Assembly (NCBI GenBank): GCA_934633985.1
Contig: CAKTYU010000001.1
Span: 62,001 to 126,000, forward strand
Length of the DNA stretch: 64,000 nucleotides
Source: an uncultured Clostridia bacterium
GTDB lineage: Bacteria > Bacillota > Clostridia > Christensenellales > CAG-138
Direction: 5' to 3'
Under the pieces are notes generated by a model, which was not told the origin of the DNA, did no database searches, and saw only the letters and a program-made list of their open reading frames with translations. The position numbers and the translations under genes are program-made. Every line of letters starts with the position of its first letter. The first letter of the stretch is position 1. Of the stretch, positions 9,122 to 18,231 are shown in pieces.

Positions 9122-10918
9122 ATGGCAGAACTGCTTCAGGGCTGGAAACGAACACACTACTGCGCGGAGCCTACCGCGGACGAGGTAGGCAGGGAAATGG
9201 TGCTCATGGGCTGGGCCGGAACATGGCGGAACCTGGGCTCCCTCATATTCATAGGCCTCCGCGACCGCACCGGCACCATGCAGGTGACCTTTAACGAGAG
9301 CGAGCTGCCCAAGGAGGTATTTGAAAAGGCCGAAACCATCCGCAGCGAGTATGTCATCGCCGTAAAGGGCGTACTGGCAAGGCGCGATGAGAAGATGGTA
9401 AACAGAAACATGAAGACCGGCGAGCTGGAGCTTATTGCCAAGGAGTTGAAGATATTGGGCGTATCCGAGACTCCTCCCTTCTACATCGACGATAACGTGA
9501 ATGCCGCCGAGCAGCTCCGCTTGAAGTATCGCTATCTTGACCTTCGCCGCCCCTGCATGCAGGCAAACATGCTCATGCGCAGTAAGATAACCAAGGTAGC
9601 CCACGAGTACTTCGCGGAGCAGGGCTTCGTGGAGATAGAGACCCCCACCCTCTGCAAGAGCACCCCGGAGGGGGCGCGCGACTATCTGGTGCCCAGCCGC
9701 GTGCAGCCCGGCAAGTTTTACGCGCTGCCACAGAGCCCGCAGATATTCAAGCAGCTTCTGATGCTTTCCGGCTTTGACCGCTATATGCAGATAGCCCGCT
9801 GCTACCGCGACGAGGATCTGCGCGCAGACCGCCAGCCCGAATTCACGCAGATAGACCTTGAAATGTCCTTTGTGGAGCAGGACGACGTAATGAACGTCCA
9901 GGAGGGCTTCATAAAGCGGCTGATGAAGGAAACTCTTGATGTGGATATTCAGCTTCCGCTGCCCCGCATAACCTGGAAGGACGCCATGGACCGTTACGGC
10001 TCGGACAAGCCGGATACCCGCTTCGGCCTCGAGCTGGTAAACGTGAGCGATATAGTTGAGGGCTGCGGCTTCGGCGCGTTTGCGGACGCGGTAAAGGGCG
10101 GCGGCTCCGTGCGCTGCATAAACGTAGAGGGCGGTGTGGAGCATTTTACCCGCAAGCAGATAGATGCGCTCGGCGAGCTGGTAAAGACCTACCGCGCAAA
10201 GGGCCTTGCGTGGCTGAGCATGAAGCCGGAGGGGATACAGTGCTCCTTCGCAAAGTTCCTCACCGAGGAGCAGCTAAAGGCCATACTTGAGCGGGCGAAC
10301 GCCAAGACCGGCGACATACTCTTCTTTGTCGCGGACCCGAAGGACGCGGTGGTATATCAGGCCATGGGCGCACTGCGCCTTGAGCTGGGCCGCAGGCTGG
10401 GCCTTATGGACAACGCCAAGTTCAACTTCCTTTGGGTGGTGGAATTCCCGCAGTTTGAATGGAGCGAGGAGGACGGCCGGTATTACGCTATGCACCATCC
10501 CTTCACCTCGCCCATGGATGAGGATCTGGCGCTGCTGGATACCGATCAGGGCAAGGTGCGGGCCAAGGCATACGATATCGTGCTCAACGGCAACGAGATT
10601 GGCGGCGGCTCTATCCGTATCCATTCCCCCGAGGTGCAGGAGAAGATGTTCGAGAAGCTGGGCTTTACCAAGGAGCAGGCATGGGAGCGCTTCGGCTTCC
10701 TGATGGGCGCGTTCAAGTACGGCACGCCCCCTCACGGCGGCCTCGCGTACGGTCTGGACAGGCTGGCTATGCTCATAACCGACGCCTCCAGCATACGGGA
10801 CGTCATAGCCTTCCCGAAGGTGCAGACCGCGTCCTGCCTCATGTCCGGATGCCCCGATATAGTCGAAAAGGCGCAGCTTGAGGAGCTTCACATAGAGACG
10901 GTCCCGGATAAGGAGTAA
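9122..10918 (+). CDS. aspS: Aspartyl-tRNA synthetase, bacterial type
   Basis: 598 residues. OB-fold anticodon domain at the N terminus, then the class II core (RYLDLRRPCM; FVEIETPTL; YMQIARCYRDEDLRADRQPE), the bacterial GAD insertion (about residues 290-410) and the ATP motif 3 GLAYGLDRLAMLI near the C terminus. It charges tRNA-Asp. It lies 15 bp after hisS and shares its T-box, which fits an Asp specifier. The C-terminal region is the bacterial type; whether it is discriminating for tRNA-Asp versus tRNA-Asn depends on whether asnS or gatCAB exists elsewhere. Confidence 0.97.
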   Translation: MAELLQGWKRTHYCAEPTADEVGREMVLMGWAGTWRNLGSLIFIGLRDRTGTMQVTFNESELPKEVFEKAETIRSEYVIAVKGVLARRDEKMVNRNMKTGELELIAKELKILGVSETPPFYIDDNVNAAEQLRLKYRYLDLRRPCMQANMLMRSKITKVAHEYFAEQGFVEIETPTLCKSTPEGARDYLVPSRVQPGKFYALPQSPQIFKQLLMLSGFDRYMQIARCYRDEDLRADRQPEFTQIDLEMSFVEQDDVMNVQEGFIKRLMKETLDVDIQLPLPRITWKDAMDRYGSDKPDTRFGLELVNVSDIVEGCGFGAFADAVKGGGSVRCINVEGGVEHFTRKQIDALGELVKTYRAKGLAWLSMKPEGIQCSFAKFLTEEQLKAILERANAKTGDILFFVADPKDAVVYQAMGALRLELGRRLGLMDNAKFNFLWVVEFPQFEWSEEDGRYYAMHHPFTSPMDEDLALLDTDQGKVRAKAYDIVLNGNEIGGGSIRIHSPEVQEKMFEKLGFTKEQAWERFGFLMGAFKYGTPPHGGLAYGLDRLAMLITDASSIRDVIAFPKVQTASCLMSGCPDIVEKAQLEELHIETVPDKE

Positions 10919-10921
10919 GGC

Positions 10922-11353
10922 ATGGCGGGAGAAGAGCTTCGCCAGACGGGCAGGGTGATAGAGCTTAAGGGTAAGCTCGCGGTGGTACGCTTCCGGCGCA
11001 GCGACGCCTGCGGCCACTGCAACGCCTGCTTCCACTTCGGCTCGAACGAGGCGGATATAGAGATAGAAAACTCCTGCGGCGCAGAGGCGGGTGATATAGT
11101 GGCCATAGAGCTTCACAGCGGAAGCATGCTTAAGGCCAGCGCCATAGCCTACGGCATACCGCTCATTGGGCTCGTGCTGGGCGTGTTTATAGGCAGCAGG
11201 ATAAGCAACCTGTTCGCCGTGATAGGCGGAATTCTGCTCTGCTGCGGCACCTATTTCATACTAAAGGGCCTCGACCCCGTGTTTTCCAAAATGCGCGAGT
11301 TCAAGCCCCGCATGATAGAAATAGTGGGCCACGAGGACGAGCAGCAGCAATAA
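10922..11353 (+). CDS. RseC/MucC-family membrane protein
   Basis: 143 residues. An N-terminal cysteine cluster CGHCNAC (near residue 24) precedes two membrane segments (about 80-97 and 100-118). This is the SoxR-reducing-system RseC family, linked in known systems to Rnf-type electron transfer. It starts 3 bp after aspS and is translationally close, but it probably shares only transcription with the synthetases. No rnf genes are in the window, so the partner is unknown. A strong terminator follows. Confidence 0.8.
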   Translation: MAGEELRQTGRVIELKGKLAVVRFRRSDACGHCNACFHFGSNEADIEIENSCGAEAGDIVAIELHSGSMLKASAIAYGIPLIGLVLGVFIGSRISNLFAVIGGILLCCGTYFILKGLDPVFSKMREFKPRMIEIVGHEDEQQQ

Positions 11354-11365
11354 AAAACGGCATTA

Positions 11366-11403
11366 AATAAAGCGCGGTGATTGCAATATGACCGCGCTTT
11401 ATT
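11366..11403 (+). terminator. Terminator of the hisS-aspS-rseC operon
   Basis: 13-bp perfect stem (11366-11378 with 11391-11403) with AT-rich 3' arm; ends the operon before glyA. Confidence 0.85.
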
Positions 11404-11446
11404 TATAATCAATAGGTGTGCAAAAAAATCACCAGGGGGTGAAGCT

Positions 11447-12691
11447 ATGATACAGCTTGACATTATAAGAAAGGCTGCGCCCGACGTTGCGGAGGCGATG
11501 TCCAAGGAGCTTTTGCGGCAGAGGAGAAATATAGAGCTCATAGCCTCGGAAAACTTCGTGTCGCCTGCGGTGATGGCGGCTATGGGCAGCCATCTTACGA
11601 ATAAATATGCCGAGGGATACCCCGATAAGCGCTATTACGGCGGCTGCGAATACGTGGATGTGATAGAGAATATCGCGCGGGACCGCGCCTGCCAGCTTTT
11701 CGGCGCGGAGCACGCCAACGTACAGCCCAACGGCGGCTCCAGCGCCAACTTCGCGGTATACTTCGCGCTGCTTCAGCCCGGCGATAAGGTGCTGGGCATG
11801 GATCTTTCCCACGGCGGCCATCTTACCCACGGAAGCCCCGTCAATATGTCCGGTCAATACTATACCTTCTATTCCTACGGCCTCGATCCCGAGACGGAGT
11901 GCATAGATTACGACGAGGTGCGCAAAAAGGCGCTCGATATAAGGCCGAAGCTGATCATTGCGGGCGCGTCGGCGTACCCGCGTGAGATAGACTATAAGAA
12001 ATTCCGCGAAATAGCCGATGAGGCGGGCGCCCTCCTCATGGTGGACATGGCGCATATTGCAGGCCTTGCGGCGGCGGGGCTGCACATGAATCCCGTACCG
12101 TATGCAGACGTTGTGACGACGACTACCCATAAGACGCTGCGCGGGCCAAGGGGCGGCATGATACTATGCAAAAAAGAATTTGCCAACGCCATAGACAAGG
12201 CCATATTCCCCGGTACCCAGGGCGGCCCGCTGATGCACGTTATCGCGGCGAAAGCGGTATGCTTTGAGGAAGCGCAAAAGCCCGAATTCAGGGCATATCA
12301 GCAGCGGGTGATAAACAACGCAAAGGCGCTGGAGAGAAGCCTGAAGGCGGAGGGCGTAAGGCTGGTATCAGGCGGTACGGATAACCATCTGCTTCTGCTG
12401 GATTTGGGATCGGACGGGCTTACGGGCAAGGAAGTCGAGCAGCTTCTGGACAGGGCCAACATAACCGTAAACAAGAACAGCGTACCCAACGAGACACGCA
12501 AGCCTGCTGTCACCAGCGGCATAAGGGTGGGGACGCCCGCGGCGACCACAAGGGGACTTGATGAGGACGATTTTGTCATTGTGGGCAGGTTGATAGCTGA
12601 CATAATAAAAAACGGAGAGGAAGCAGTGGAACGCGTCGCCGCAAAGGTGAGGGAAATAACGGATAAATATCCGCTGTATCCCGGCGAATAA
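11447..12691 (+). CDS. glyA: Serine hydroxymethyltransferase
   Basis: 414 residues. It interconverts serine and glycine with tetrahydrofolate and PLP. ELIASENFVSPAV at the N terminus and TTTTHKTLRGPRGGMI with the PLP-binding lysine (near residue 228) are diagnostic. The start MIQLDIIRKAA has an AGGGGGTG ribosome site; the open frame from 11381 overlaps the upstream terminator. The MFS gene follows 10 bp later on the same strand. Confidence 0.97.
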   Translation: MIQLDIIRKAAPDVAEAMSKELLRQRRNIELIASENFVSPAVMAAMGSHLTNKYAEGYPDKRYYGGCEYVDVIENIARDRACQLFGAEHANVQPNGGSSANFAVYFALLQPGDKVLGMDLSHGGHLTHGSPVNMSGQYYTFYSYGLDPETECIDYDEVRKKALDIRPKLIIAGASAYPREIDYKKFREIADEAGALLMVDMAHIAGLAAAGLHMNPVPYADVVTTTTHKTLRGPRGGMILCKKEFANAIDKAIFPGTQGGPLMHVIAAKAVCFEEAQKPEFRAYQQRVINNAKALERSLKAEGVRLVSGGTDNHLLLLDLGSDGLTGKEVEQLLDRANITVNKNSVPNETRKPAVTSGIRVGTPAATTRGLDEDDFVIVGRLIADIIKNGEEAVERVAAKVREITDKYPLYPGE

Positions 12692-12701
12692 CATTTGTAC
12701 C

Positions 12702-13925
12702 ATGAACAGGCTCTGGACAAAGAATTACACCATAATAACCATAGGCAGCGTCGTATCCATGCTGGGCAACAGCATGGCCGGCTTTGCCATGAGCCTTTTC
12801 GTGCTGGACTATACCCAGTCCCCGCTGTATTACGCCATATATATGTTCCTGTATACGCTGCCCCAGATAGCAGCGCCGGTGCTTGCCGGGCCGTTGATGG
12901 ACAGGTTTTCCCGGCGCAGGACCATATATATGCTTGATTTCGCCTCAACTGCCATATATGCCCTGCTGGCAGGGCTGATGTACTTCGGGCTTTTCAGCTT
13001 CTGGGCATTTGCATCCATAACGTTCATAATCGGAACAATACACAGCGCCTACACCGTGGCCTTCGAAAGCTTTTACCCTATGCTGGTATCCGAGGGCAAC
13101 TATATAAAGGCTTATTCGGTGCTGAGCACGCTCGAAACGCTGGTGCTGGTGATGATACCCGTATCCACGTTTTTATACAAGACGGTGGGCATGGTGTGGC
13201 TTATGCTGATAAACTCTGCCTGCTTCTGCACCGCCGCAATATTTGAAACCCAGATAAGCGACGTGGAGGGCAAGAACGGTAAAAGCGGCGCAAGGTATAC
13301 CTTTGGCGGCTATATCGGGGATATGAAGGAGGGCCTGCGCTACCTTTGGGAGGAAAAGGGCCTTTTGTATATAACGATATATTTCATATTCTGCTTTATG
13401 GCGGTGGGCGCCTCCAACGTGATAACGCTGCCCTACTTTAAGGCGGGGTATGCAGACGGCGAGTACATCTATATGTCGGTATGGGGCTTTATGGTGCTGG
13501 GACGGGTGCTGGGCGGAATGATGCATTACAGGCTGCATTTTCCTGAGGAGCATAAGTTCAAAATAGCGGTGTTTGTCTACGTTGTCATATCGGCCTTGGA
13601 GGGAACATATCTTTATCTGCCCCTCGCGCTAATGCGGCTCTCCTGCTTCCTGCAGGGGGTGCTGGGGGTGACCTCCTACAATATCCGCATATCCTCTACC
13701 CAGTCGTATGTGCCGGATGACCGCAAGGGGAGGTTCAACGGCACCTTCTTGATGCTCACCACAGTGGGCTCCCTGCTGGGGCAGCTATTGGCCGGTATGC
13801 TCACAGAAATAATGCCGATGCGCGGGGTGCTCAGCCTGTTCATGGGTATATGCGGCGCATCGGCAATTATCATCATGGGAAAGGGAAAAAACGCGGTAAA
13901 GCCTATATATAATAAGATACAGTAA
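12702..13925 (+). CDS. MFS transporter
   Basis: 407 residues with about 12 hydrophobic segments. The loop-2 signature GPLMDRFSRRRTIYM (residues 65-79) marks a major facilitator. It resembles the MFS_3-type drug or enterobactin exporters, but the substrate cannot be told. It begins 10 bp after glyA without a good ribosome site, so expression may be low or coupled. The next genes are convergent. Confidence 0.82.
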   Translation: MNRLWTKNYTIITIGSVVSMLGNSMAGFAMSLFVLDYTQSPLYYAIYMFLYTLPQIAAPVLAGPLMDRFSRRRTIYMLDFASTAIYALLAGLMYFGLFSFWAFASITFIIGTIHSAYTVAFESFYPMLVSEGNYIKAYSVLSTLETLVLVMIPVSTFLYKTVGMVWLMLINSACFCTAAIFETQISDVEGKNGKSGARYTFGGYIGDMKEGLRYLWEEKGLLYITIYFIFCFMAVGASNVITLPYFKAGYADGEYIYMSVWGFMVLGRVLGGMMHYRLHFPEEHKFKIAVFVYVVISALEGTYLYLPLALMRLSCFLQGVLGVTSYNIRISSTQSYVPDDRKGRFNGTFLMLTTVGSLLGQLLAGMLTEIMPMRGVLSLFMGICGASAIIIMGKGKNAVKPIYNKIQ

Positions 13926-13932
13926 GAAGGCG

Positions 13933-14232
13933 TTAAGGCCGGCTGTTTTCCTCCGTTGAAGCGCCGGCGTCAGCTATGAGCTGGCGCTCGCAGGAGGGGC
14001 AGCGGCGCGGCACGCCGCCGCGAACCTTCATAAGCCGCGCCCCGCAGAAGGGGCAGCGGTAGAATATCAGCGCCTGGCCGTAGCCGCCGGCTATGCATAC
14101 TATCGCTATGATGTATGCGGCGATGAGGTTGCTTTTCATTACGTAAAGGGCTATGAGTATGCCCAGCAGCGGCACTATTTTTAATATGTTATAGCTTAGC
14201 ATGAGCTTGCTCTTGAGCTTATCCATATCCAT
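13933..14232 (-). CDS. Small membrane protein with C-terminal zinc ribbon
   Basis: 99 residues. Two hydrophobic segments (about residues 16-34 and 36-57) are followed by a four-cysteine zinc ribbon, CPFCGARL and CPSCERQL, facing the cytoplasm if the N terminus is inside. The start codon overlaps the trpS stop by one base (TAATG), so the two are translationally coupled. Function unknown; I see no match beyond the generic ribbon. Confidence 0.7.
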   Translation of the reverse strand: MDMDKLKSKLMLSYNILKIVPLLGILIALYVMKSNLIAAYIIAIVCIAGGYGQALIFYRCPFCGARLMKVRGGVPRRCPSCERQLIADAGASTEENSRP

Positions 14233-15233
14233 TATGCAAGCCCTACCTTCCTATATACCTTGCGGAGGGTCCTTCGAGCCTGTGCGGAGGCCTTTTCCGC
14301 GCCGTCCGCCATTATCTTTTCAAGGTATGCCTTATCCGAAAGTATCTTCTTATATTCGCTTTGAACCGGCTCGAGCCCCGCTATCACGGCCTCCGCTACC
14401 TCGGCCTTCAGGCTGCCGTAGCCGAGACCGTCGAAATGCTTCACCGCTTCGTCCATGGTAAGCCCCGTGAAGGAGGTGTATATGGAGAGGAGGTTGGATA
14501 CGCCGGGCTTATTCTCGGGGTCGAACGCGATGAAGGTATCGCTGTCTGTGACCGCGCGCTTGAACTTTTTCATTATGACGGAGGGATCGTCCATTATGGC
14601 CACAAAGCCGTTGGGGTTGGGATCGGACTTGCTCATCTTCATGGAAGGATCCTGAAGGCTCATAACGCGGGCGCCGAACTTAGGTATAAAGCCCTCCGGG
14701 ACCTTGAAGGTCTCGCCGTAGGCGTTGTTGAAGCGTATGGCTATATCCCGCGCGATCTCGATGTGCTGCTTCTGATCCGCGCCGACCGGCACAAGGTCGC
14801 TCTGATAAAGCAGTATGTCGCCCGCCATGAGCACCGGGTAGGTAAAGAGGCCCGCGTTTATGTTGTCCGCGTGCTTTGCGGATTTATCCTTGAACTGCGT
14901 CATTCGGGAAAGCTCGCCCATGTAGGTATTGCAGCACAGCACCCAGTTGAGCTCGGCGTGCTCGTGAACGTGGGACTGCACGAATAATACGGACCTTTCG
15001 GGGTCTATGCCGCAGGCCAGCAGCAGCGCGACTGTCTCGCCGGCCCGCCTCCTGAGGTCGGCGGGGTCCTGCCGCACCGTCAGGGCGTGAAGATTGGCGA
15101 CGCAGTAATAGCAGAGCCTGTCATCTGTCTGCAAGAGCTTCCAATTTTTCAGCGCGCCCACATAATTTCCCAAGGTGGGGGAGCCGGAGGGCTGTATGCC
15201 GCTGAGTACCGTTTTCTTTTCCTGTTCTGCCAT
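14232..15233 (-). CDS. trpS: Tryptophanyl-tRNA synthetase
   Basis: 333 residues, class I. GIQPSGSPTLGNYVGAL holds the HIGH-equivalent motif, and MKMSKSDPN the KMSKS loop (near residue 200). It charges tRNA-Trp. A GGAGG lies about 15 bases before the ATG, somewhat far. No T-box precedes this gene, unlike the Trp transporter at 24772-27565. Divergent from dnaX. Confidence 0.96.
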   Translation of the reverse strand: MAEQEKKTVLSGIQPSGSPTLGNYVGALKNWKLLQTDDRLCYYCVANLHALTVRQDPADLRRRAGETVALLLACGIDPERSVLFVQSHVHEHAELNWVLCCNTYMGELSRMTQFKDKSAKHADNINAGLFTYPVLMAGDILLYQSDLVPVGADQKQHIEIARDIAIRFNNAYGETFKVPEGFIPKFGARVMSLQDPSMKMSKSDPNPNGFVAIMDDPSVIMKKFKRAVTDSDTFIAFDPENKPGVSNLLSIYTSFTGLTMDEAVKHFDGLGYGSLKAEVAEAVIAGLEPVQSEYKKILSDKAYLEKIMADGAEKASAQARRTLRKVYRKVGLA

Positions 15234-15377
15234 TTTATTTTTATATAACCTCCATGATCTTACCTGTTCGTATTGAAATATTATACTTTATTTAACCTGG
15301 GATAGCAACATTCCCTTGTTTGGCCTTTTGCGCGATGCTACAATATAATAATATAAATGATAAAACTGGAGGCAAGC

Positions 15378-17042
15378 ATGAGCTACCGCGCCCTTTACAG
15401 GCAATACCGCCCCGCTACATTCTCCGAAATGATAGGGCAGGAGCATATAACCACTATACTGAAAAATCAGGTGAAGTCCGGCACCACCGCCCACGCCTAT
15501 ATTTTCGCGGGCACCCGCGGGACCGGCAAGACCAGCGCCGCGCGCATACTCGCAAGGGCGGTGAACTGCGAGGAGCCTGTGGAGGGCGAGCCCTGCGGAC
15601 GCTGCCGCGCCTGCCAAATAAGCGCCGGCGAGTGCGCGGATATAATCGAGCTGGACGCCGCCAGCAACACCGGTGTGGACGATATGCGCGACATGATAGA
15701 AAAGGCGCGCTTCATGCCCCTTGAGCTTAAGCACAAGGTATATATAATCGACGAGGCGCACGCGCTTTCCGCCAACGCCTTCAACGCGCTGCTGAAAACG
15801 CTGGAGGAGCCGCCGCCGCATGTCATGTTCATACTGGCTACCACTGAGCCCCATAAGGTGCTCGCTACGATAATATCCCGCTGCCAGAGGATGGATTTCC
15901 ACCGGCTCAGCGTATCCGATATGGTCAGGCACGCCGAGGAGGTGCTGGAGCGCGAAAACGCCCATATAGAGCGAGACGGCCTGCTGGCCATAGCGCGGGC
16001 CGCCGAGGGCGGAATGAGGGACTGCCTTTCCCTGGTGGATCAGTGCCTGTCTTTTTGCGGAAACAATGTAAGCACTCAGGACGTTTACAGCGTACTGGGC
16101 AGCATGGAGGACGGCTTCCTTTTCGACATGGCGGAGGCGATGCTATCCGGTGACCCGGCGAGGGCGCTGGAGCTTTTGGATAAGGTGGTGCGCGATGGGC
16201 GGGACCTAAAGGTATTTTTGCACGACCTGACGCTGCACATGCGTGCCTTGATGCTGGCCAAGCTCTGCGGGCATTGCAGCGATATACTGGACTGCACGGA
16301 GGACGCCATGAGGCGGTATGAGCAGCAGGCAAAGGGAGCGGGGGAAACGCGGCTTTTAAGGTGCGGCGAGCTGCTGCTCCAGGCCGAGGGCAGGCTGAGG
16401 ACCGTCACCATGCCGAGGGCGCTTATAGAAAGCACCATCGTGCGGATATCCCGCCCGGAGGAAAAGAAAACCGCCGACGATCTTATGGAGCGCATAGAGC
16501 TTCTCGAGCGGCAGGTTCGGGAGGGCGCGCCCCGGCGCACAGCAATTGCCGAGCCGATACCTATCGGGGAAAAGCCTGACGCCGATGAGTATCCCTGCGA
16601 CTACGGCTTTGAGGAGCCGCCGGAACCCGAAGATGTGCCGCCCTTTGATATTGACGAGCCAATAAGGACTGTGCCTGCGTCAAAGCCGGAGAAGCCAAGC
16701 CCCGCACATCCGGCAAAACCGGCAGAGACGGCGGGCAGTATGTCCCCGCAGAAGCTGTGGAAGGCTATACTCGATAAGCTTGGGGAGACTGAGCGCACAA
16801 TGGCGGTTTCCGGAATGTACGGCAGGGGCAGGGCCATAAGCGGCAAGGTGCTGGAGGTGGCGTTTGAGAGCGAGATAATATACCGCATGATGAGCGCGCC
16901 GGGGGCGCTGGAAAAGGTCAACAAGGCGGCGGATGCGGCGGCGCCCGGGTATACGGTGCGCATGACGCACAGCTCCGGCGGGGACGATATAGAGGACACC
17001 GCCAGGGCGCTGTACGGCAGCGCTCTCAGGATAGAGAACTGA
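15378..17042 (+). CDS. dnaX: DNA polymerase III subunit gamma/tau
   Basis: 554 residues. AAA+ clamp loader: Walker A GTRGTGKTS, the zinc module with CGRCRACQ, Walker B IIDEAHAL, and sensor 1 region ILATTEP. The C-terminal tau part from about residue 370 is Pro-rich (EPPEPEDVPP) then a compact domain. The start at 15378 has CTGGAGG upstream; an ATG at 15357 does not. Head of a dnaX-ybaB-recR cluster. No SRP RNA is visible upstream, where many Firmicutes carry it. Confidence 0.95.
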   Translation: MSYRALYRQYRPATFSEMIGQEHITTILKNQVKSGTTAHAYIFAGTRGTGKTSAARILARAVNCEEPVEGEPCGRCRACQISAGECADIIELDAASNTGVDDMRDMIEKARFMPLELKHKVYIIDEAHALSANAFNALLKTLEEPPPHVMFILATTEPHKVLATIISRCQRMDFHRLSVSDMVRHAEEVLERENAHIERDGLLAIARAAEGGMRDCLSLVDQCLSFCGNNVSTQDVYSVLGSMEDGFLFDMAEAMLSGDPARALELLDKVVRDGRDLKVFLHDLTLHMRALMLAKLCGHCSDILDCTEDAMRRYEQQAKGAGETRLLRCGELLLQAEGRLRTVTMPRALIESTIVRISRPEEKKTADDLMERIELLERQVREGAPRRTAIAEPIPIGEKPDADEYPCDYGFEEPPEPEDVPPFDIDEPIRTVPASKPEKPSPAHPAKPAETAGSMSPQKLWKAILDKLGETERTMAVSGMYGRGRAISGKVLEVAFESEIIYRMMSAPGALEKVNKAADAAAPGYTVRMTHSSGGDDIEDTARALYGSALRIEN

Positions 17043-17140
17043 TAAGCAACAAAAAATCAGCCATTTGCGGTGCGAATATTAAAAAAACGTGTCGCAAATG
17101 TGGAAAATAGCTTTTAAATTACCTATTATGCGGCGCTGCA

Positions 17141-17169
17141 TTGAACAGTGCCGCAAATTATGTTATACT
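17141..17169 (+). promoter_or_regulatory. Promoter of ybaB-recR
   Basis: TTGAAC at 17141-17146, 17-bp spacer, TATACT at 17164-17169, about 32 bp before the ybaB start. It gives ybaB-recR their own transcription apart from dnaX. Confidence 0.7.
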
Positions 17170-17200
17170 GTTACACAAGTAAAATCCCGGAGGTATGTTG

Positions 17201-17536
17201 ATGGCAAAGGGCGGTTTCCCCGGAATGGGCGGGGCGAATATGCAGCAGCTAATGAAGCAGGCGCAGAAGATGCAGCAGGATATGCAGCGTATGCAGCAGG
17301 AGCTTGAGACCCGCGAGTTTACGGCGACAGTAGGCGGAGGCGCGGTCAAGGCCACGGCATACGGCAGCAAGGTGATAAAGTCAATAGAAATAGACCCTGC
17401 CTGCGTGGATCCGGACGACGTGGAGATGCTTCAGGATCTGGTGCTGTCCGCCGTAAACGAGGCCATGCGTATGGCGGAGGAAGCCACAAATTCCGAGGTG
17501 AGCAGGCTTACCGGCGGAATGGGCTTGGGCTTCTAA
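17201..17536 (+). CDS. Nucleoid-associated protein, YbaB/EbfC family
   Basis: 111 residues. Gly-Met-rich start (GGFPGMGGANMQQL), then a Gln/Met-rich helix (KQAQKMQQDMQRMQQEL) and the conserved TVGGGAVKATAYG core. It binds DNA as a dimer. Of two ATGs at 17195 and 17201, the second sits 7 bases from CCCGGAGG and is the better start. It lies 7 bp before recR, as in most bacteria. Confidence 0.93.
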   Translation: MAKGGFPGMGGANMQQLMKQAQKMQQDMQRMQQELETREFTATVGGGAVKATAYGSKVIKSIEIDPACVDPDDVEMLQDLVLSAVNEAMRMAEEATNSEVSRLTGGMGLGF

Positions 17537-17543
17537 TAAATAT

Positions 17544-18134
17544 ATGGCAGACCCGATAAGCAATCTGGTCTCCCAGCTTTGCAGATTGCCCGGCGTAGGT
17601 ACCAAGAGCGCACAGCGCCTCGCCTACTTTATACTGGACATGCCCGAGAGCGAAGCACGCGAGATAGCAAAGGCCATAAACGACGCAAGGGACAAGATAC
17701 ACCACTGCCCCGTCTGCGGCAACTACACCGACACCGACCCCTGCGCGATATGCCGCGACCCCAGCCGCAAAACCGGCGTAATATGCGTGGTCAGGGACGC
17801 GAGGGATGTGGCGGCCATGGAAAAGATGCGGGAATTTCGCGGCGCATATCACGTGCTGGGCGGTACGATATCCCCCATGGACGGCATAGGCCCGGAGGAT
17901 ATACGCATAAAGGAGCTTTTGCGGCGTATAGATGAAGGTGGGGTAAGCGAAGTTATACTGGCTACCAACCCGGACGTGGAGGGCGAGGCCACGGCGGTGT
18001 ATATATCCAAGCTGTTAAAGCAGCGGGGGATAAAGGCCACGAGGATAGCCCACGGGATACCCATAGGCGGGAACCTCGAATACGTGGACGAGATGACATT
18101 GCTCAAGGCAATGGAAGGCAGAAGGGAAATGTAA
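17544..18134 (+). CDS. recR: Recombination protein RecR
   Basis: 196 residues. Helix-hairpin-helix at the N terminus (RLPGVGTKSAQRLA), C4 zinc finger (CPVCGNYTDTDPCAIC, residues 56-71), then the TOPRIM domain (ICVVRDARD through GDIEGEATA-like NPDVEGEATAVYI). It works with RecFO to load RecA at gaps. Follows ybaB. Confidence 0.97.
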   Translation: MADPISNLVSQLCRLPGVGTKSAQRLAYFILDMPESEAREIAKAINDARDKIHHCPVCGNYTDTDPCAICRDPSRKTGVICVVRDARDVAAMEKMREFRGAYHVLGGTISPMDGIGPEDIRIKELLRRIDEGGVSEVILATNPDVEGEATAVYISKLLKQRGIKATRIAHGIPIGGNLEYVDEMTLLKAMEGRREM

Positions 18135-18231
18135 AGTTTTTTTTAAAATCCCTGCAACCTTTGGGGCCTCTGAAACGTCTTATATAATAGAGCGAGAGAA
18201 ATAACGATATCGCCCGAAAGGAGAGGTAAAT

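Noticed and set aside
17062..17100. CATTTGCG/CGCAAATG inverted repeat after dnaX as terminator
   Set aside because: 8-bp stem with a 23-base loop and no T-run; too weak.
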